Positions 1-10,000 of a DNA stretch of 64,000 nt are shown piece after piece. Numbering within the stretch: the first letter of the stretch is position 1; every line of letters starts with the position of its first letter. The stretch covers positions 1,178,001-1,242,000 of the forward strand of contig NZ_VIWO01000001.1 in the NCBI RefSeq assembly GCF_007829335.1, written 5' to 3'. A model generated the notes under the pieces. That model had not been told where the DNA came from. It did no database searches and was given only the letters and a program-made list of their open reading frames with translations. The position numbers and the translations under genes are program-made. Source of the stretch: Chitinophaga polysaccharea (GTDB lineage: Bacteria > Bacteroidota > Bacteroidia > Chitinophagales > Chitinophagaceae).

Positions 1-1411
1 GCTGTTTTCGAGGAAGCCAATATTTTTTATCATGACAGCAAATAACTTTCATGCCAGCAAACTGTATGCTGTCTTCTGTTTGTGCTATGGCGAATAATAA
101 ATTACTGGTACCCCATTGGAAGGAAGATGCCGTGAGTATAGGCTTCAAATTTTTGGTATTGATCGCTACAGTTAGCGTACCGGTATCATCGAATTTTACC
201 TGACCGATTGCCTTTACGTGACAGATCCGGTTTGCGGGTGTGCTTTGCAGCAGATGCAGGGTAATCGCTTCGTTACCGGCTTCGGGGCTGACAATAGTGA
301 TATAGATATTTTCCTGCCATCCTGCCCGAGGCTTATAGATATTTTGCTGATCAACAAAACACCATCGGGTGACAGTAGCATATACTGCGTTTATTTCCAC
401 TGTTTGTACTGATTGTTTTAACCGGGCACTAATCATAAATGCTCCCTCGTGAGGTACAAATGCGTTTTCGTGTACGTCGCGGCCTGCGCCGTAGGGTTTC
501 CATATAATGGGACCATCGAGGTTTTCGTCATAAGGCATTAATGTTTGCGCTGTTAATGTATAGCGTTTACCTACTATCCAGTTGGTATCGGAACCATCTA
601 CTTTTATTGCCTGTATTTCATTGTTTTTTACTTCGAAATACCTGCGGGCCTGTTGCGGTTTTGATGGAGGCAAGTCTATCAGTGCCGATATACAGTATTT
701 CCCCGGAATGGTAAAGTGGGTATGGCCATCAAGCATAAGTGATGCGCCTATACCCACTTGTTTACCATTTAAGTGCCATTGGGTGGCAGCTGCAGAAGAA
801 GACGACAGCTTAGCAGGGGACATCATGTCTGATGCCTGGAAACTAAGGGAGGTTCGGGGTCTAACGATATGGTTAACAAAGGGGTTAACAATAAATGCTA
901 CAGTTGGTTTTTGTTCTGGAAATAAAGACTTTGTCGTTTGTTGATTATTGCAGGTTCGCGCCGCTGGGGCAGCAGTGTTGGTAGTATCAGAAGGTATGGA
1001 TGTTGTCATTTCCGCAGGATGACATGCAACGATAGTTTCGTTGGTATCGTTTGTCGCAGGGGATGGTGTTTGACCGTGATGAGTAATAGTAATACAGGGG
1101 ATGCCGGCTACGGTACAATATGCCTTGCTGTTTTCCGTGAGTATTTTGCCATCGTTAGCCAGCACTATGTGGGGTAATGTATCCCGCCATTGCGAAACGG
1201 CTGGTATGCAGGCGTTTTGCGTGAGACTGCAACGTCCGAATGTAGCGGGCATGAATGGATTTCCCAGTTCTGTACTGCTGGCAACGGGTCTGGCGTTGCC
1301 GGAGTGGTCATTCATATATTCGTTGGTATTCAGCACCTGGAGTTTACTGTTGGTAGTACCAAATCGACACTGGCACACCGCTCCCTGTACCACAAAATGT
1401 TTGTCAGCCAT
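1..1411 (-). CDS. DUF4280 / PAAR-like spike-tip protein, C-terminus cut by window edge
   Basis: The frame opens at the ATG at 1411 and stays open to base 1, so at least 470 residues are encoded and the stop lies outside the window. The N-terminal ~130 residues (MADKHFVVQGAVCQC, then GNPFMPATFGRC) have the Cys-rich pattern of DUF4280, a PAAR-like domain that caps VgrG spikes in contractile injection systems. A Thr/Ser/Pro-rich linker follows, then beta-rich Ig-like stretches (for example QWHLNGKQVGIGASLML and FTIPGKY). In such proteins the far C-terminus often carries an effector, but that part is not visible. It sits downstream of VgrG and a small ORF on the same strand, which fits a spike-plus-cargo unit. 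Domain call is from motif recognition; cargo function is unknown. Confidence 0.8.
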   Translation of the reverse strand, partial: MADKHFVVQGAVCQCRFGTTNSKLQVLNTNEYMNDHSGNARPVASSTELGNPFMPATFGRCSLTQNACIPAVSQWRDTLPHIVLANDGKILTENSKAYCTVAGIPCITITHHGQTPSPATNDTNETIVACHPAEMTTSIPSDTTNTAAPAARTCNNQQTTKSLFPEQKPTVAFIVNPFVNHIVRPRTSLSFQASDMMSPAKLSSSSAAATQWHLNGKQVGIGASLMLDGHTHFTIPGKYCISALIDLPPSKPQQARRYFEVKNNEIQAIKVDGSDTNWIVGKRYTLTAQTLMPYDENLDGPIIWKPYGAGRDVHENAFVPHEGAFMISARLKQSVQTVEINAVYATVTRWCFVDQQNIYKPRAGWQENIYITIVSPEAGNEAITLHLLQSTPANRICHVKAIGQVKFDDTGTLTVAINTKNLKPILTASSFQWGTSNLLFAIAQTEDSIQFAGMKVICCHDKKYWLPRKQ

Positions 1412-1446
1412 CTTATAGTTTTACAAGTGTATGATAGTTGAACGCG

Positions 1447-1635
1447 TTACGCTTCCCGTGTTTGCGTTGCAGTACTGTTTTTGATAAACCTTATCCCGGT
1501 TTGTTTTCCGTGGATAACAATAGATTTGATGGCATAGAGCGTCAATGGTCCATGGGAATTCCAGTGGATGCTTCTGCAGTTTTCTGTATATCTTTTACAG
1601 ATAATAGATAGTTTTCCTGTGGAATTGTTATTCAT
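1447..1635 (-). CDS. small hypothetical protein between VgrG and DUF4280 protein
   Basis: A 62-residue ORF fills the gap between VgrG (stop at 1648) and the DUF4280 gene (start at 1411), on the same strand with gaps of 12 and 35 bases. No signal peptide or membrane segment is visible; the middle is beta-prone (KSIVIHGKQTGIRFI). I do not recognise a family. Tight spacing in an apparent operon argues that it is translated. It could be an adaptor or chaperone for loading the DUF4280 protein, which is only a positional inference, or it could be a chance ORF. Confidence 0.5.
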   Translation of the reverse strand: MNNNSTGKLSIICKRYTENCRSIHWNSHGPLTLYAIKSIVIHGKQTGIRFIKNSTATQTREA

Positions 1636-1647
1636 ATGGTTAATGTT

Positions 1648-3471
1648 TTAGTGTATGATAGATTTCTCTGCGCTTTTAATAGTGACGGTTTTTCCTGATG
1701 AAATATGCATATCTTCTTTAGTGCTGTGGATGTTTATTTCTTCTGCATTCTTTTCCATTTCTCGTGCTTGTACATGGATATTTTCCCTTGCTATTTTAAC
1801 AATGTTAGTGGCGGTTAACCGGTAGTCGTTGAGGGCATATTGGTTGATGCCATCGCCGGCTGTATGCAGGATGTTCATGCCAGCGGTATGATGCTGGTGT
1901 ATGCCGGCATTTATATCAATATTTTCGGTAGCCTGTATGCCGATGTTGCGGGCGGTGATTTTTATGTTTTCGGGAGCAGAGAGGGAAATGCTTTGGGCCT
2001 TTGTATTCATGATAAGGGTATTACCACCTTTGTCGGATATGATAATATTTTCGTTGCCATCGGTGTCGTCCAATCGTATAATATGGCCACTACGGGTTTT
2101 AATTACTTTTATGTTGTTTTGGTCGTCTCCTTCATTTGTTTTGGCAGCTCCGTTATAGGCGCATCCCGTGGCATAAGGTGCCTCTGGATTTCCTCCTTCG
2201 AAGTCTACCCATACTTCTTCATTTATTTCAGGGATAAAATAAAATCCTTTATTGGCGCCGCCATGGGGTTGATGGAACCTGATCCACGGAGTGCCGCCTT
2301 TCTGCCAGTTGAATCTTACGCGTATCCTTCCCAGCCCTTTAGGGTCATTGTTGTCGATTACGACTGCACTTTGCGCCTCACAGCGGGGCATGTTGAGAGA
2401 TTTTCTGAGAGCGGGATTCAGATCGGCGGGAATGCCTTCGAAAGCGTTGTAATAATCCCCATTTCCATTGCAATGGTGCTCAATGGCGGTCAATAAGAAT
2501 TCGCCATATTCTTCCCGGTGGAGTAAGGTTTCCTGTATGCTGACGGTATCGCCCAGCCGAAGCCCTGTATTGGTACTGGCGCCGTTAAGTAGCACCATTT
2601 GGGAGAGCAATCGTTGCTGATATTGCTGCGAAAGCAAAGATAACTCCATGGCCGCATGGCTGCTGAATGCAAATGGAATATTATAGGTAGCTGTATGATG
2701 GTAAAACTTTTTACTCAAGGCATGGAGGTGCCGGGTATAATTATTGGAACTTTGAACGGGTTGCTGTAATACCTCCGATGCTATGACCTGCGGACGCCTA
2801 TATTCATAGGCTTGCAACAGCTGGCTACCCGGTAAAATTCTGCAGTTGATCTGAAATGACGCCAGATCTGTTTGGTGCGTGAGACTTGTTTTTTGAGGTC
2901 TATATTTCCCAAATATAATTTGTTGCCCATTGTAGAAGAAGTGTTCTCCATATCGCTGGGAAATACGATGAAGAAAATCAAACCCTGTCTCTTTGTATTG
3001 TACCACATATTTCAATGTGTGGGTAAAGATGGGATTTACCAGGCATTCAACAGAAAAGGGGTAACAGTTTTTGATAATGGTGTTGACAATGGATGATAAG
3101 GCCAGCTGCTCAAATGATTGGGTGTGTGGATTGCCTGATAGAAAGATGGTGGGGCTATTGCCCTGTAATATACAACTGCCTGTATTTCCATTCTGTTCTT
3201 TACCTGCACTGATATTGGTGATAATGCCGTTAAATAACAAAGGATTGAATTTTCCTGCCAGTTCAACAGGTTGGATGCATATGCTCACTTCTTTTCCAAG
3301 TAAGTATTTTCCAGCTGTTACCGGGTTGGATCCATAAACCGATAGCCAGTCGTATCCAATACCTAATTCAAATTCATGATGCTTTTCCATGGATTGTTTC
3401 AAATGCAGAAACTGAAATTGTCTGAGTTTCATTTTGTCTATAGATATGGTAGTTACAGTATTTAGCTTCAT
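1648..3471 (-). CDS. vgrG: VgrG-like spike protein (T6SS/contractile injection)
   Basis: A 607-residue protein with the layout of VgrG/phage gpV-gpD spikes. Residues ~1-360 resemble the gp27-like base; ~370-450 form a gp5-like OB fold with the typical text NDPKGLGRIRVRF, GGANKGFYFIPEINEEVWV and GNPEAPYATG. From ~460 to the end the chain is a repetitive beta-helix needle (ITARNIGIQATENIDINAG and similar), ending at SIIH. The trimer punctures the target membrane and carries the PAAR-like tip encoded next. The start MKLNTVTTIS is the only upstream ATG. Sheath, tube and ClpV genes are not next to it, so this is an auxiliary spike module; an orphan TssD lies at 33983-34372. Confidence 0.9.
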   Translation of the reverse strand: MKLNTVTTISIDKMKLRQFQFLHLKQSMEKHHEFELGIGYDWLSVYGSNPVTAGKYLLGKEVSICIQPVELAGKFNPLLFNGIITNISAGKEQNGNTGSCILQGNSPTIFLSGNPHTQSFEQLALSSIVNTIIKNCYPFSVECLVNPIFTHTLKYVVQYKETGFDFLHRISQRYGEHFFYNGQQIIFGKYRPQKTSLTHQTDLASFQINCRILPGSQLLQAYEYRRPQVIASEVLQQPVQSSNNYTRHLHALSKKFYHHTATYNIPFAFSSHAAMELSLLSQQYQQRLLSQMVLLNGASTNTGLRLGDTVSIQETLLHREEYGEFLLTAIEHHCNGNGDYYNAFEGIPADLNPALRKSLNMPRCEAQSAVVIDNNDPKGLGRIRVRFNWQKGGTPWIRFHQPHGGANKGFYFIPEINEEVWVDFEGGNPEAPYATGCAYNGAAKTNEGDDQNNIKVIKTRSGHIIRLDDTDGNENIIISDKGGNTLIMNTKAQSISLSAPENIKITARNIGIQATENIDINAGIHQHHTAGMNILHTAGDGINQYALNDYRLTATNIVKIARENIHVQAREMEKNAEEINIHSTKEDMHISSGKTVTIKSAEKSIIH

Positions 3472-4814
3472 GGCGTGGGGTTTGAAGTTTTTCAGGAAGG
3501 TTTTTGGCGGGGTTAACCTTGCTAGGTTATAAATCGGGTTGAAAATTATGTAATAAATTTGAATTGAGAAAAAATAATTAAGAATCCTACCTAAAAAAAA
3601 TATTTTAAAAACTGTATTTATTTCATTTAATTTTTGATGCTGTCTTTTGAATCCATTTATCGTATTGCGTTTGGTGGCTCATTGGTATTAGTATGAAGCC
3701 GGATTTTTTTATCGACCATCATTTTTTTTATTGAAAAAAAATTAACTTTGGATAAATATTCTGAGAGCGATTCTCTTCATTTGTTGTGATAAACCAAAAT
3801 CGAGTAAGCAAATCTATTATCGCAACGTACTTCCATCTGTTAGTAAATGTAATTGGTAAAGGCTGAATTGTGCTGTAATTAAGACTTTAGCGCAACTTGG
3901 TTTTTGATGCTATGGGATGCTGGATAATACCAGGATGCCAGGAGCATGCTGATTATTTTTCTAAAAGTAATTAAAAGGAAGCTGTACTGGCAATAGGGAA
4001 ATTAAGATGACTACGGGAAGAATTTGTTGACTAGATGAGCATTGTATACAATCGGGGAATTGTAGCGAACAAAATATTTTATTTCATGCGGTTTGTAAAC
4101 TCAATCGTAGCTGACCTTCCGGCTGGTATTGGGTAAGGGATAACTATGGCAGTACAGCCGTATAATGGTAGGTTTTCCTGGCGGGACAGACCTCATTGTT
4201 ATTGGAGATAACTGCTTAGGTATTACCTGACCCGTGGCCCGGGAGTGCTACGAAATAATTCCGAGTTGATTGTTGGTTAGCATAACCGGCATGAGAAGCT
4301 ATGCTTCCGATATAATGCAGGCGGGCATACAGATAGCCGTTGGCGTTATAGTCGATGAGGAACGGTATGTCCCCGACGTAAAGGAGGAGGTTATAGAAGG
4401 TGTCATTGGTGTTGCGCCAGTGAGGATAAGTATTGTTATATGTTGATAACGGTTGCATTATCGGCACGGAAAATTGTGCCCGCGGTGTAACAGCGAATTC
4501 ACACGAAGTGACATCGGCTTCGAAGACGATGAGAGGAGTTGTGCGTTTTGTTGTCTATAATATCGGCTAATGGCTGGTGAGGAAAGTTATGTTCACTGTA
4601 TAATGGAAAGGGTACGTGAATTGACGCCGGCTTTGAAGACGATAAAGGTGATAAAGGAGATAAAGGAGATTTGTTTGCATGTTTGCATATGAACCTATGA
4701 CTATGCATCGTGCAGCAGGTTGTGCCTGGTATTGTTGCCAGCGAGGAAAGGTGCGCTTAGTAAGATTGACCGTTTGGCCGGCATAGGAGATTATGCTCGT
4801 TATATGAAGGCAAC
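3472..4814. other. gene-poor 1.3-kb stretch with decayed coding traces
   Basis: No intact, convincing gene is seen between vgrG and the secreted protein gene. The first ~600 bases are very AT-rich and should contain the vgrG promoter, but no clear TAnnTTTG element was identified. From ~4100 to ~4800 the minus strand shows protein-like text in changing frames (separate entry). A short 9-bp tandem repeat lies at 4641-4670. Confidence 0.5.
4101..4800 (-). pseudogene. possible decayed gene, family unknown
   Basis: The minus strand reads as protein-like segments in different frames. One begins near 4790 (SYAGQTVNLTKRTFPRWQQ) and stops near 4570. A second, 4216-4467, holds NDTFYNLLLYVGDIPF and LIDYNANGYLYARLHYIG. 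Just before its stop, a one-base shift opens a third segment (TGQVIPKQLSPITMRSV and PTIIRLYCHSYPLPN) to a stop at 4101. Three adjoining readable pieces that need frame changes suggest a frameshifted relic, possibly of a repetitive surface or effector protein near the VgrG module. The family is not recognised, and chance ORFs remain a real alternative. Confidence 0.35.
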
Positions 4815-4849
4815 TAAAAAGGCCTTAAGCGCCAACGCTCTTAAAGCCT
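4815..4849 (-). terminator. intrinsic terminator of the LamG-like gene
   Basis: Imperfect stem with arms AGGCCTTAAGCG and CGCTCTTAAAGCCT. On the minus strand it is followed by a T-run (complement of the A-run at 4816-4820). It lies 26 bases past the stop of the gene at 4876-5466. Confidence 0.75.
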
Positions 4850-4875
4850 AACTTCTAAATTAACAATCAACAATT

Positions 4876-5466
4876 TTATTTGAAGGAAATATTTCTCCAT
4901 TCTCCCGAAGAACCATTGCCTACCCAATACCCTACCATACCTGTTTTAAGGGTGCTAATCTGTGTAACGGATAAACATTTCTTCCCGTTTACATAAGCTG
5001 TTATTTCGGGGAATTCAATGACGAGTTTAACGTGAAACCACTTATCTGGATCGGTAGCCGTGTCAACTTCATTTTCATATTTACCGGGATATTGATCTCT
5101 TAACGTAAACCAATCATATTTAGGAAGGGAAATGTATTGCACGGAATGGGATCTTCTTCCCCGCTCCGGTACCTGGAAGTTAAATGGGCGAAAATAAACA
5201 GCATCATAAGTAGAATCATTCTGACCATGAAAGGCAAGACCTACAAAGCTTTGCTGCAACACATTCTTTCCTTTTACATCGAACTCTATAATACCATTTG
5301 AAAATTCCTGATGGCTAATCCACGCTACTCCAGGACCGTCTGCTTTATTGAGATGAATAACGGAATCTTTTATCAGCGAACGATTCACTAAACGGAGTTG
5401 TTGAGCAAAACAGGTACTGGTAAGCAATAAAAAACAGGTTACAGCGATACTAAGATGGCGATACAT
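4876..5466 (-). CDS. secreted LamG / DUF1080-like concanavalin-fold protein
   Basis: The chosen start (5466) gives MYRHLSIAVTCFLLLTSTCF followed by AQQ, a clear signal peptide; a longer frame to 5511 adds 15 residues before it and is less likely. The mature ~170 residues read as a jelly-roll lectin-like domain: FSNGIIEFDVKGKN, FVGLAFHGQNDSTYDAVYFRPFNF, WFHVKLVIEFPEITAYVNGK and a GMVGYWVGNGSSGEWRNI end. This matches the LamG/3-keto-disaccharide hydrolase (DUF1080) type of concanavalin-A-like fold, which in Bacteroidota binds or cleaves glycans. No catalytic residues can be assigned, so the enzyme role is open. It is a single gene with its own terminator. Confidence 0.7.
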   Translation of the reverse strand: MYRHLSIAVTCFLLLTSTCFAQQLRLVNRSLIKDSVIHLNKADGPGVAWISHQEFSNGIIEFDVKGKNVLQQSFVGLAFHGQNDSTYDAVYFRPFNFQVPERGRRSHSVQYISLPKYDWFTLRDQYPGKYENEVDTATDPDKWFHVKLVIEFPEITAYVNGKKCLSVTQISTLKTGMVGYWVGNGSSGEWRNISFK

Positions 5467-5599
5467 GATGATTAGGTTTATAGTGCTTTTTATAAAATCA
5501 TGCCGTGACAAATTTTGTTGATAACTAATCTATATTGTAATTTATTTATTATAATGTGTTCGCCGGCGATACACTTGCTGTTCATCGCCGTACATGTCT

Positions 5600-5632
5600 T
5601 TAAAAAGAAAAGCGGTACCAAATGATACCGCT
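5600..5632 (-). terminator. terminator of the RND efflux operon
   Basis: Perfect stem AGCGGTA / TACCGCT (5611-5617 and 5626-5632) with a short loop. On the minus strand a T-rich tail follows (complement of 5600-5610). It lies just past the stop of the TolC-like gene at 5660. Confidence 0.8.
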
Positions 5633-5659
5633 TCGCTGTAAAAGGTTGGTAATTGTATT

Positions 5660-7015
5660 TTATTGCAATAATGATCCATTTAAAAGGCCTAACTGCGTTT
5701 CCGCCAGCTTGGCATTATAACGCGCCTGTATTAAACGATAGAATGAATCCTCCAGGCTCTGTTGTGCAATCTTCACTTCCAGGATAGTAGACACGCCTTG
5801 CTTAAAGCGTTCGAGGGCTACCATCGCATTTTCATGCGCCAGGTCATTGGTTTCTTCTTCCAGCGCGACTTGCTTTTTATAGTATTCGTAGTCTTTGAAT
5901 GCGTTGTTGAGTGACAAATCTACCTGCGATTTTATATTATCCAGGGTAATGTTCTGGAAATCGAAATCAATCTTCGCATTTTGTACCTGTCTCTTCACAT
6001 TAAACCCGTTGAAGATAGGTATGGCAGCGGTGAGCCCATAGTTGAAAACAGCGTTACGGTTGAATTTTGGACTAAACGCATTAGAGGCTGCATTGGAAGT
6101 ATTCCGGTTATAGTTGTAGCCTGAATTGAATGATATTACCGGGAAATAATCCGCGCGATGTTCTTTAATGGCAAGCGCCGATATATTCACATTTTGCTGT
6201 TGCACTTTTATCGCGGTATTATTATTGGCAATGTTTTGCTGCAACAGGGAAAAGGACAAGCCACTATTCAGGGGAATGGAATCTATCACATCGTAACCGA
6301 TAGCACCGGCGGGAACTGCCATGAGTTGATTGAGCAACCCTTTACTTTCTTCTATCAATGTTTGCTGGCGGAGATACATTGCTTTTTGGGCATTCAGGTC
6401 TACCTTGGATTGCAGCAGGTCGGTTTTAGGCGCAAGCCCAGTGCTGAATTTAGCATCTGATAATTTTACCCGCTCTTCTGAAATCGACATTTGTTCTGCC
6501 AGGGCCTTCAGCTGTTGCTTCTGTTGTACAATATTATAATAGCCATTAATAATAGTGGCTATGGAATTTTGCACCTGGTTTTTGATGGCCAGTTCTCCCA
6601 GGTCGCGGATAGATTGTAATTTATTGCGTGTGGCAAACATTTTCAACCCATCGAACAAGGTCCAGCTTAATGTTACGTTGCCGCTAATATTATTGCCTTT
6701 GATGCCACTGGTATCTCTCTTGGTACCATTTACGAATTCCTGTTTGGTAGCGGTACTGTTCCAGGTAGTACCGGCAGTGGCATTCAGGCGGGGCACGAAA
6801 GCAAAATTCGAGTAGGCGTAGTCATTAGCAGAAAGTTCCGCGGTATTCCTGGCTAGCCGGATATCAAAATTATTCTTGAGCGTCACATCAATGGCCTGCT
6901 CCAGCGTAAGTATCTGTTGCTGGGCCTTGAGACTGGTGGCGCTTATCAGTATCAGCAGTAGACATAAGTACTGCTTCTTTATATTTATCATCATAGATAG
7001 CTTCATCTTGTTCAT
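5660..7015 (-). CDS. TolC-family outer-membrane efflux protein
   Basis: A 451-residue outer-membrane factor. After a signal peptide (hydrophobic run ending near ATSLKAQQ) the protein begins with LTLEQAIDVTLKNNFDIRLARN, the hallmark N-terminus of TolC-type channels, and repeats the fold in the second half, with long helical segments (KAMYLRQQTLIEESKGLLNQL; AQQSLEDSFYRLIQARYNAK). It forms the trimeric exit duct that spans the outer membrane and periplasm. It is the last gene of the MFP-RND-OMF operon, 14 bases after the RND gene, and is followed by an intrinsic terminator. Substrate is unknown; multidrug or metabolite export is typical. An internal Met (MINIKKQ) could be the true start. Confidence 0.92.
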   Translation of the reverse strand: MNKMKLSMMINIKKQYLCLLLILISATSLKAQQQILTLEQAIDVTLKNNFDIRLARNTAELSANDYAYSNFAFVPRLNATAGTTWNSTATKQEFVNGTKRDTSGIKGNNISGNVTLSWTLFDGLKMFATRNKLQSIRDLGELAIKNQVQNSIATIINGYYNIVQQKQQLKALAEQMSISEERVKLSDAKFSTGLAPKTDLLQSKVDLNAQKAMYLRQQTLIEESKGLLNQLMAVPAGAIGYDVIDSIPLNSGLSFSLLQQNIANNNTAIKVQQQNVNISALAIKEHRADYFPVISFNSGYNYNRNTSNAASNAFSPKFNRNAVFNYGLTAAIPIFNGFNVKRQVQNAKIDFDFQNITLDNIKSQVDLSLNNAFKDYEYYKKQVALEEETNDLAHENAMVALERFKQGVSTILEVKIAQQSLEDSFYRLIQARYNAKLAETQLGLLNGSLLQ

Positions 7016-7029
7016 GCAATCAGTAGCGT

Positions 7030-10000
7030 TTAGACATGTGCTGAAGTGACAGGTACAACGGTTTCGTTCTCGTCTTCTTCCTCATCATGACGTTTATTAC
7101 CTCTGCGGGAGAAGAAAGTATACATCGCCGGGATAACGTATAAGGTTAATACTAGTGAAAATACGATACCTCCCACAATCACAATCCCTAATGGGATACG
7201 GCTGGTGGCGGCGGCCCCGAGCGACATAGCAATGGGGAGCGCACCCAGTGCCATGGCCAGGCTCGTCATGAGGATCGGGCGCAAACGAAGCGAGGAGGCG
7301 TTGATAACGGCATCTGATTTTTTCATACCACTATCACGTTGGTGGTTGGCAAATTCTACAATGAGGATACCATTTTTTGTTACCAGACCTATCAGCATGA
7401 TTACCCCAATCTGAGAAAAGATATTCCAGGTTTGATTGAACAGCCATAGCGATAGCAGCGCGCCCGCAAATGCCAGTGGCACCGTGAGCATAATGATTAA
7501 CGGATCTATCCAGCTTTCAAACTGGGCGGCAAGTACCAGGTAAATAAGCACCAGGGCCAAACCTAATGCAAACATGGTATTGGAACCGCTTTCCGCATAA
7601 TCGCGGGACGAGCCGGAAAGCGCCGTATTGAACGAGTCATTCAGTATATGCTCCCGCTGTAGTTTGTCATAAATCCGGTACATCTCTTTCAAGCCATCGC
7701 CAATGGTTTTGCCAGGAGCAAGGCCAGCAGAAATGGTGGCCGATTTATAACGGTTAAAGTGATAAATAATAGGCGGACTGGTTTCTTCTTCAATGCTCAC
7801 CACGTTGTCGAGCTGTATGGCTTCGCCACGGGAGTTGCGCACATACAGGTTTTGGAGGTCCATAGGATCATCACGATCTGCCCGGAATACCTGGCCCATT
7901 ACCTGGTACTGTTTACCGTTCCTGATGAAATAGCCGTAGCGGAGATTACTCAGCGCCAATTGCAGCGTTTGTGAAATGTCCTGTACAGACACACCCAGCT
8001 GGGTAGCCTTATCGCGGTTGATGTGAATACGCAGTTCTGGTTTATTAAACTTCAGGTCTACGTCGGTGCCCTGGAATATTGGACTGGCACTTACTTCTTC
8101 CATAAACTTGGGAAGTACGGCTGTTAAGGTATCGAAGTTGATATGTTCAAGTACAAACGATACGGGCAATCCGCTTCTGCGTCCTACCTGGATGGTTTGT
8201 TGCTCGATGGCAAACACTTTACCTTCCGGAAACCTGCTCATATTGCGGTTTACCAGGTTTACAATATCTTTTTGCGAACGGTGGCGCTCCTGGGGTTCGG
8301 TGAGCACTACATTGGCAAAGGCGGTATTTACCGCACCGGATCCGCTGAAACCGGGTGACGTAACACTGAGAATAATTTTCTTTTCCGGGATAGAGTCGGC
8401 CATAAACTTGGTGAGCTTATCTACATAAGTGTCCATATAGTCGTAGGCAGTACCTTCCGGCGTGGTGATGGAGAGCCGGAAAGTGCTGCGGTCTTCCAGC
8501 GGTGCCAGTTCTGATGGCAGTGTTTTAAACAGGAAGTAGATCATAACCAGGCACCCCGCAATGATGAGTCCTGCCACCCAACGGATATGCATAAACGATT
8601 CCAGCGAACTTTTATAGCCTTCTTCCATCCAGCGGAAGAAAGGTTCTGTTTTAGTATAGAACCAGGAATGGGTATGCGTTTTACGGCCCAGCTTTACGTT
8701 TAGTACAGGCGTTAGTGTAAGGGATACAAATGCAGAGATGATTACCGCACCGGCTACCACGATACCAAATTCACGGAATAATTGTCCCACAAACCCCTGG
8801 AGGAAGATAATCGGTAAGAATACAAAGGCCAGGGTGATAGAGGTAGCAATTACTGCGAAGAAGATTTCTTCTGATCCTTCCCGTGCTGCGCGCATACGGG
8901 GCATGCCGGCTTCTATCTTTTTATAGATATTTTCCGTTACCACGATGCCGTCATCCACCACCAAACCGGTAGCGAGTACGATGGCGAGCAGGGTGAGGAT
9001 GTTGATGGTAAACCCGCAGGCATACATAATGAAGAAGGCGCCGATAAGGGATACGGGGATATCTATCAGTGGACGGAGGGCCATGAGCCAGTCGCGGAAG
9101 AACAGGTATACGATAATAATTACCAATACGAGGGCGATGAGCAGGGTTTCTTCTACTTCATCGATCGATTTTTTGATGAAGCGGGTATTGTCCATGGCGA
9201 TATTCACGGTGTAGTCGTCGGGAATATCTTTTTTCAGCTGGTTATATCTTTTATAGAATTCATCTGCGATGGCTACGTAGTTGGATCCGGGTTGAGGGAT
9301 GAGTGCCAGTGCAATCATCGGGATACCGGATTCTTTGAGCATGGTTTCTTCGTTTTCCGGTCCCAGTACCGCCTGGCCGATGTCGCGGATACGGATTTCG
9401 CTGCCGTTAATATTTTTGATGATGAGGTTATTAAAGTCATCTTCCGATACCAGTCGGCCAAAGGTACGCACCGTAAAGTCGGTGGCGTTACCGGCAATTT
9501 TACCGGAGGGCAATTCCACGTTCTCGCGGGCCAGGGCGGCCTGTACGTCGCCTGGGGTGAGGCTATAGGACGACAATTTAGCCGGGTCCATCCAGATACG
9601 CATGGCATAACGTTTTTCTCCCCAGATCTGGATGGCGCTCACACCGGGAATGGTTTGGAGTTTTTCGAGGAGTACATTGGTACCGTATTCCGTTACTTCC
9701 AGTTGGTTGCGGGTATTACTCTGCACTGTCATGGAGATGATAGCGTCCGAGTTGGCGTCTTGCTTGGATACTACCGGGGGGGCATCAATATCCGGGGGCA
9801 GGCTGCGGAGGGCCTGGGATACTTTGTCGCGCACGTCGTTGGTAGCGCCCTCCAGGTCTTGTCCCAGTTCAAACTCCACAGTAATATTGCTGCTTCCCTG
9901 GCTGCTGCTGGAAGATATATTTTTGATCCCTGCAATACCATTGATTTGTTTTTCCAGTGGTTCGGTGATCTGTGTTTCAATGATATCGGAGTTGGCGCCT

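Noticed and set aside
4499..4708. 69-codon minus-strand ORF in the decayed stretch
   Set aside because: Ser/Pro-rich text that reads a different frame from the neighbouring segments; probably an out-of-frame shadow of the relic.
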